From JBAXPW01 sp037132015 (GTDB lineage: Bacteria > Patescibacteriota > Microgenomatia > UBA1406 > GWC2-37-13): 6,590 nt of DNA. Below, piece after piece: positions 5,166 through 6,590 of the stretch. Under the pieces are notes generated by a model, which was not told where the DNA came from, made no database searches, and was given only the letters and a program-made list of their open reading frames with translations. Location of the stretch: the NCBI GenBank assembly GCA_037132015.1, contig JBAXPW010000076.1, forward strand, positions 1 to 6,590. The letters run 5' to 3'. How positions within the stretch are numbered: position 1 is the first letter of the stretch; each line of letters starts with the position of its first letter. The translations under genes were made by a program, and so were the position numbers.

Positions 5166-6485
5166 ATGTATAAAGATAGAGTTTTATCATCAGAGTTAAA
5201 ACAACATGTGCAAAAAACAGTAATGATTGCTGGGTGGCTTCATAATAAACGAGAACTAGGAGGAATGACATTCTTGCTGATCAGAGATAGGCATGGAATC
5301 ATACAAGTACTTGATGATACTTCTGAAGAATCTCAAAAGTTAAAAGGTCTTCAAAATGGAACAATTGTGAGAATCACAGGAATTGTTGTAGAAGATAAGC
5401 GAGCACCAAATGGTGTTGAGATACATGATCCACAAATAAGTATAGATGTCCCAGTTCAATATGTATCTCCTATTGAAGTGGATAAGCCAGTGAGTCATGA
5501 ACCTGAAAATTTAGATACGCTATTTGAATATAAAGTTTTAAATATTCGAAATACTGTTGAACGAGGTATATGGAAAATTCAGGCAGGTATTGGAGATCAT
5601 ATGCGAGATTTTTTAAAATCAAACGATTTTACAGAATTTCATAGCCCAAAGTTACTTGCTGAGGCTACTGAAGGAGGTGCTGAAGTATTTAAACTCGACT
5701 ATTTTGGTCGTGAAGCAACTCTTGCACAGTCAGCACAGTTTTATAAACAGATGATGGTTGCAAGTTTGGAGCGCATCTTTGAGTTCGGAGCAACGTATAG
5801 AGCAGAACCTTCAGTTACAACTCGTCATATGTCAGAGTTTATCACTGTCGATGTTGAAATGGGATTTATTGACGGTATTGAAGATGTGATGGAGGTCCTT
5901 GATGGTATGATCAATCATACTGTTAAAAATATTTGGATGACTCATGAAAAAGAATTGATTGCATTAAAATCACAAAAACCTAAACTGACACAAAAGTTAC
6001 CAACCATTTCATTGAATGAATTACATGAACTGTATTTTAAAGAAACAGGCATTGATACACGAAATGAAAGTGATCCAACTCCTGCAGAAGAAAAGTTCAT
6101 CTGTGAATATTCGTCAAATCATTGGGAAAGTGATGCAGTATATGTTACAGAATTCCCTGCATCCCATATGAAGTTTTATCATTATAGAAGTGATATAAAT
6201 GGTGAGGTTGCAGAACGAGCAGATTTATTATTTCGTGGAGTTGAAATAGTAACGATAAGTAGACGAGAACATCGATATGAAAAGTTAACTGAGCAACTAA
6301 AACAAATGGGTGGTGATCCTGAACATGCGGGATATAAATATTATTTACAAGCATTTCAATACGGGATGCCAAGTGAAGGTGGGTTTGGATTAGGGCTCGA
6401 ACGTTTAACAGCAGAAATTATTGGATTTAAAAATGTAAAAGAGACAACATTGTTTCCAAGAGATACAAAACGTTTGGCGCCATGA
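5166..6485 (+). CDS. aspS: Aspartyl-tRNA synthetase, archaeal-type, probably non-discriminating
   Basis: The 439-residue product is a class IIb synthetase of the short archaeal/eukaryotic AspRS type, lacking the GAD insertion of ordinary bacterial AspRS (usually near 590 residues). An N-terminal OB-fold anticodon-binding domain (about 1-105) precedes the catalytic core: TEGGAEVF (168-175), motif 2 YRAEPSVTTRHMSEF (211-225), FRGVEI (356-361) and motif 3 GFGLGLERL (406-414), with a family-typical FPRDTKRLAP end. In archaeal AspRS a Trp near position 26 and a Lys near 85 favour strict tRNA-Asp recognition; here His26 and Pro81 occupy the aligned places, the pattern described for non-discriminating enzymes that also make Asp-tRNA-Asn for GatCAB. 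The ATG at 5166 is chosen because the open frame further upstream lies in the T-box and terminator. No Shine-Dalgarno is visible. It is regulated by the upstream T-box. Confidence 0.95.
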   Translation: MYKDRVLSSELKQHVQKTVMIAGWLHNKRELGGMTFLLIRDRHGIIQVLDDTSEESQKLKGLQNGTIVRITGIVVEDKRAPNGVEIHDPQISIDVPVQYVSPIEVDKPVSHEPENLDTLFEYKVLNIRNTVERGIWKIQAGIGDHMRDFLKSNDFTEFHSPKLLAEATEGGAEVFKLDYFGREATLAQSAQFYKQMMVASLERIFEFGATYRAEPSVTTRHMSEFITVDVEMGFIDGIEDVMEVLDGMINHTVKNIWMTHEKELIALKSQKPKLTQKLPTISLNELHELYFKETGIDTRNESDPTPAEEKFICEYSSNHWESDAVYVTEFPASHMKFYHYRSDINGEVAERADLLFRGVEIVTISRREHRYEKLTEQLKQMGGDPEHAGYKYYLQAFQYGMPSEGGFGLGLERLTAEIIGFKNVKETTLFPRDTKRLAP

Positions 6486-6487
6486 TT

Positions 6488-6509
6488 TTCTATATTATAT
6501 ATAGAATTT
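6488..6509 (+). terminator. Weak AT-only hairpin after aspS
   Basis: TTCTATAT (6488-6495) pairs with ATATAGAA (6499-6506) around loop TAT, followed by only three T residues. It begins three bases after the aspS stop. Being nearly all A-T pairs with a short T-run, it would be a poor intrinsic terminator, but nothing better lies before the next gene. Confidence 0.3.
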
Positions 6510-6517
6510 GTTATAAA
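6509..6517 (+). promoter_or_regulatory. Extended -10 element before the 3'-terminal gene
   Basis: TG-T-TATAAA at 6509-6517 is an extended -10 match ending 6 bases before the ATG at 6524, so a start site at normal distance would coincide with the start codon. There is no clear -35 and no Shine-Dalgarno. The same geometry is seen at 198, 916 and 4628. Confidence 0.35.
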
Positions 6518-6523
6518 CACACT

Positions 6524-6590
6524 ATGATGAATTATATCGAGTTGCATGGAATTAAGTGTTACCCAACGCGGAATCAGGTAAGGGTGTTGC
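6524..6590 (+). CDS. 5' end of an unidentified gene, cut by the window edge
   Basis: An open frame starts at ATG 6524 (or ATG 6527) and remains open to the last base, giving 22 codons that begin MMNYIELHGIKCYPTRNQ. The visible part is too short to assign a family; I do not recognise it. Support comes from its position just after aspS, the same strand as its neighbours, and the extended -10 element directly upstream. Its base composition is similar to the other genes. Confidence 0.45.
   Translation, partial: MMNYIELHGIKCYPTRNQVRVL

Noticed and set aside
1..6590. CRISPR array or insertion sequence
   Set aside because: No regularly spaced direct repeats, transposase fragment or terminal inverted repeats were seen. 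The only long direct repeat is the tRNA 3' end.

Overview
The window is an AT-rich stretch of bacterial chromosome (coding regions look roughly one-third G+C by eye). It uses the standard genetic code: TGA is a stop in at least two genes. Almost no gene has a recognisable Shine-Dalgarno sequence. Sparse ribosome-binding sites, compact spacing, a short-type 6-phosphogluconate dehydrogenase fused to glucose-6-phosphate dehydrogenase, an archaeal-type aspartyl-tRNA synthetase and a tRNA gene without encoded CCA together suggest an uncultivated lineage such as Patescibacteria/CPR. That placement is inference; no taxonomic marker is present.

Left part (1-3947, + strand): an AT-rich leader with TACAT/ATGTA half-sites leads into a Crp/Fnr-family regulator (198-857). 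After 58 bases comes an unusual single gene (916-3315) coding for both dehydrogenases of the oxidative pentose phosphate pathway, Zwf and Gnd, in one 799-residue polypeptide. Two bases later starts a cyclase/KynB-type metal-dependent hydrolase (3318-3947). The lactonase step between Zwf and Gnd has no recognisable gene here, so the coupled hydrolase is a testable but unproven candidate. The regulator may control this unit.

Middle (3951-5165): a membrane-anchored thermonuclease lies on the minus strand, tail to tail with the hydrolase. Then follow about 600 bases dominated by structured RNA: a good sigma-70-like promoter, a G+C-rich block of consecutive palindromes that also reads as a 31-codon ORF, a tRNA-Pro(UGG) gene, and a T-box leader with a clear antiterminator/terminator pair. 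An exact 20-base copy of the tRNA-Pro 3' end is embedded inside the T-box leader.

Right part (5166-6590): aspS of the archaeal, apparently non-discriminating type (His26 and Pro81), which would also charge tRNA-Asn with Asp for later amidation. The T-box acceptor-binding bulge TGGC fits tRNAs with a G73 discriminator (Asp and Asn), and a possible AAT triplet lies in the specifier bulge. Enzyme and riboswitch therefore point together to asparagine-tRNA supply. After a weak hairpin a new gene begins and runs off the end.

A recurring feature is that -10-like hexamers lie only 5-9 bases before the start codons of several genes, which suggests leaderless transcripts.
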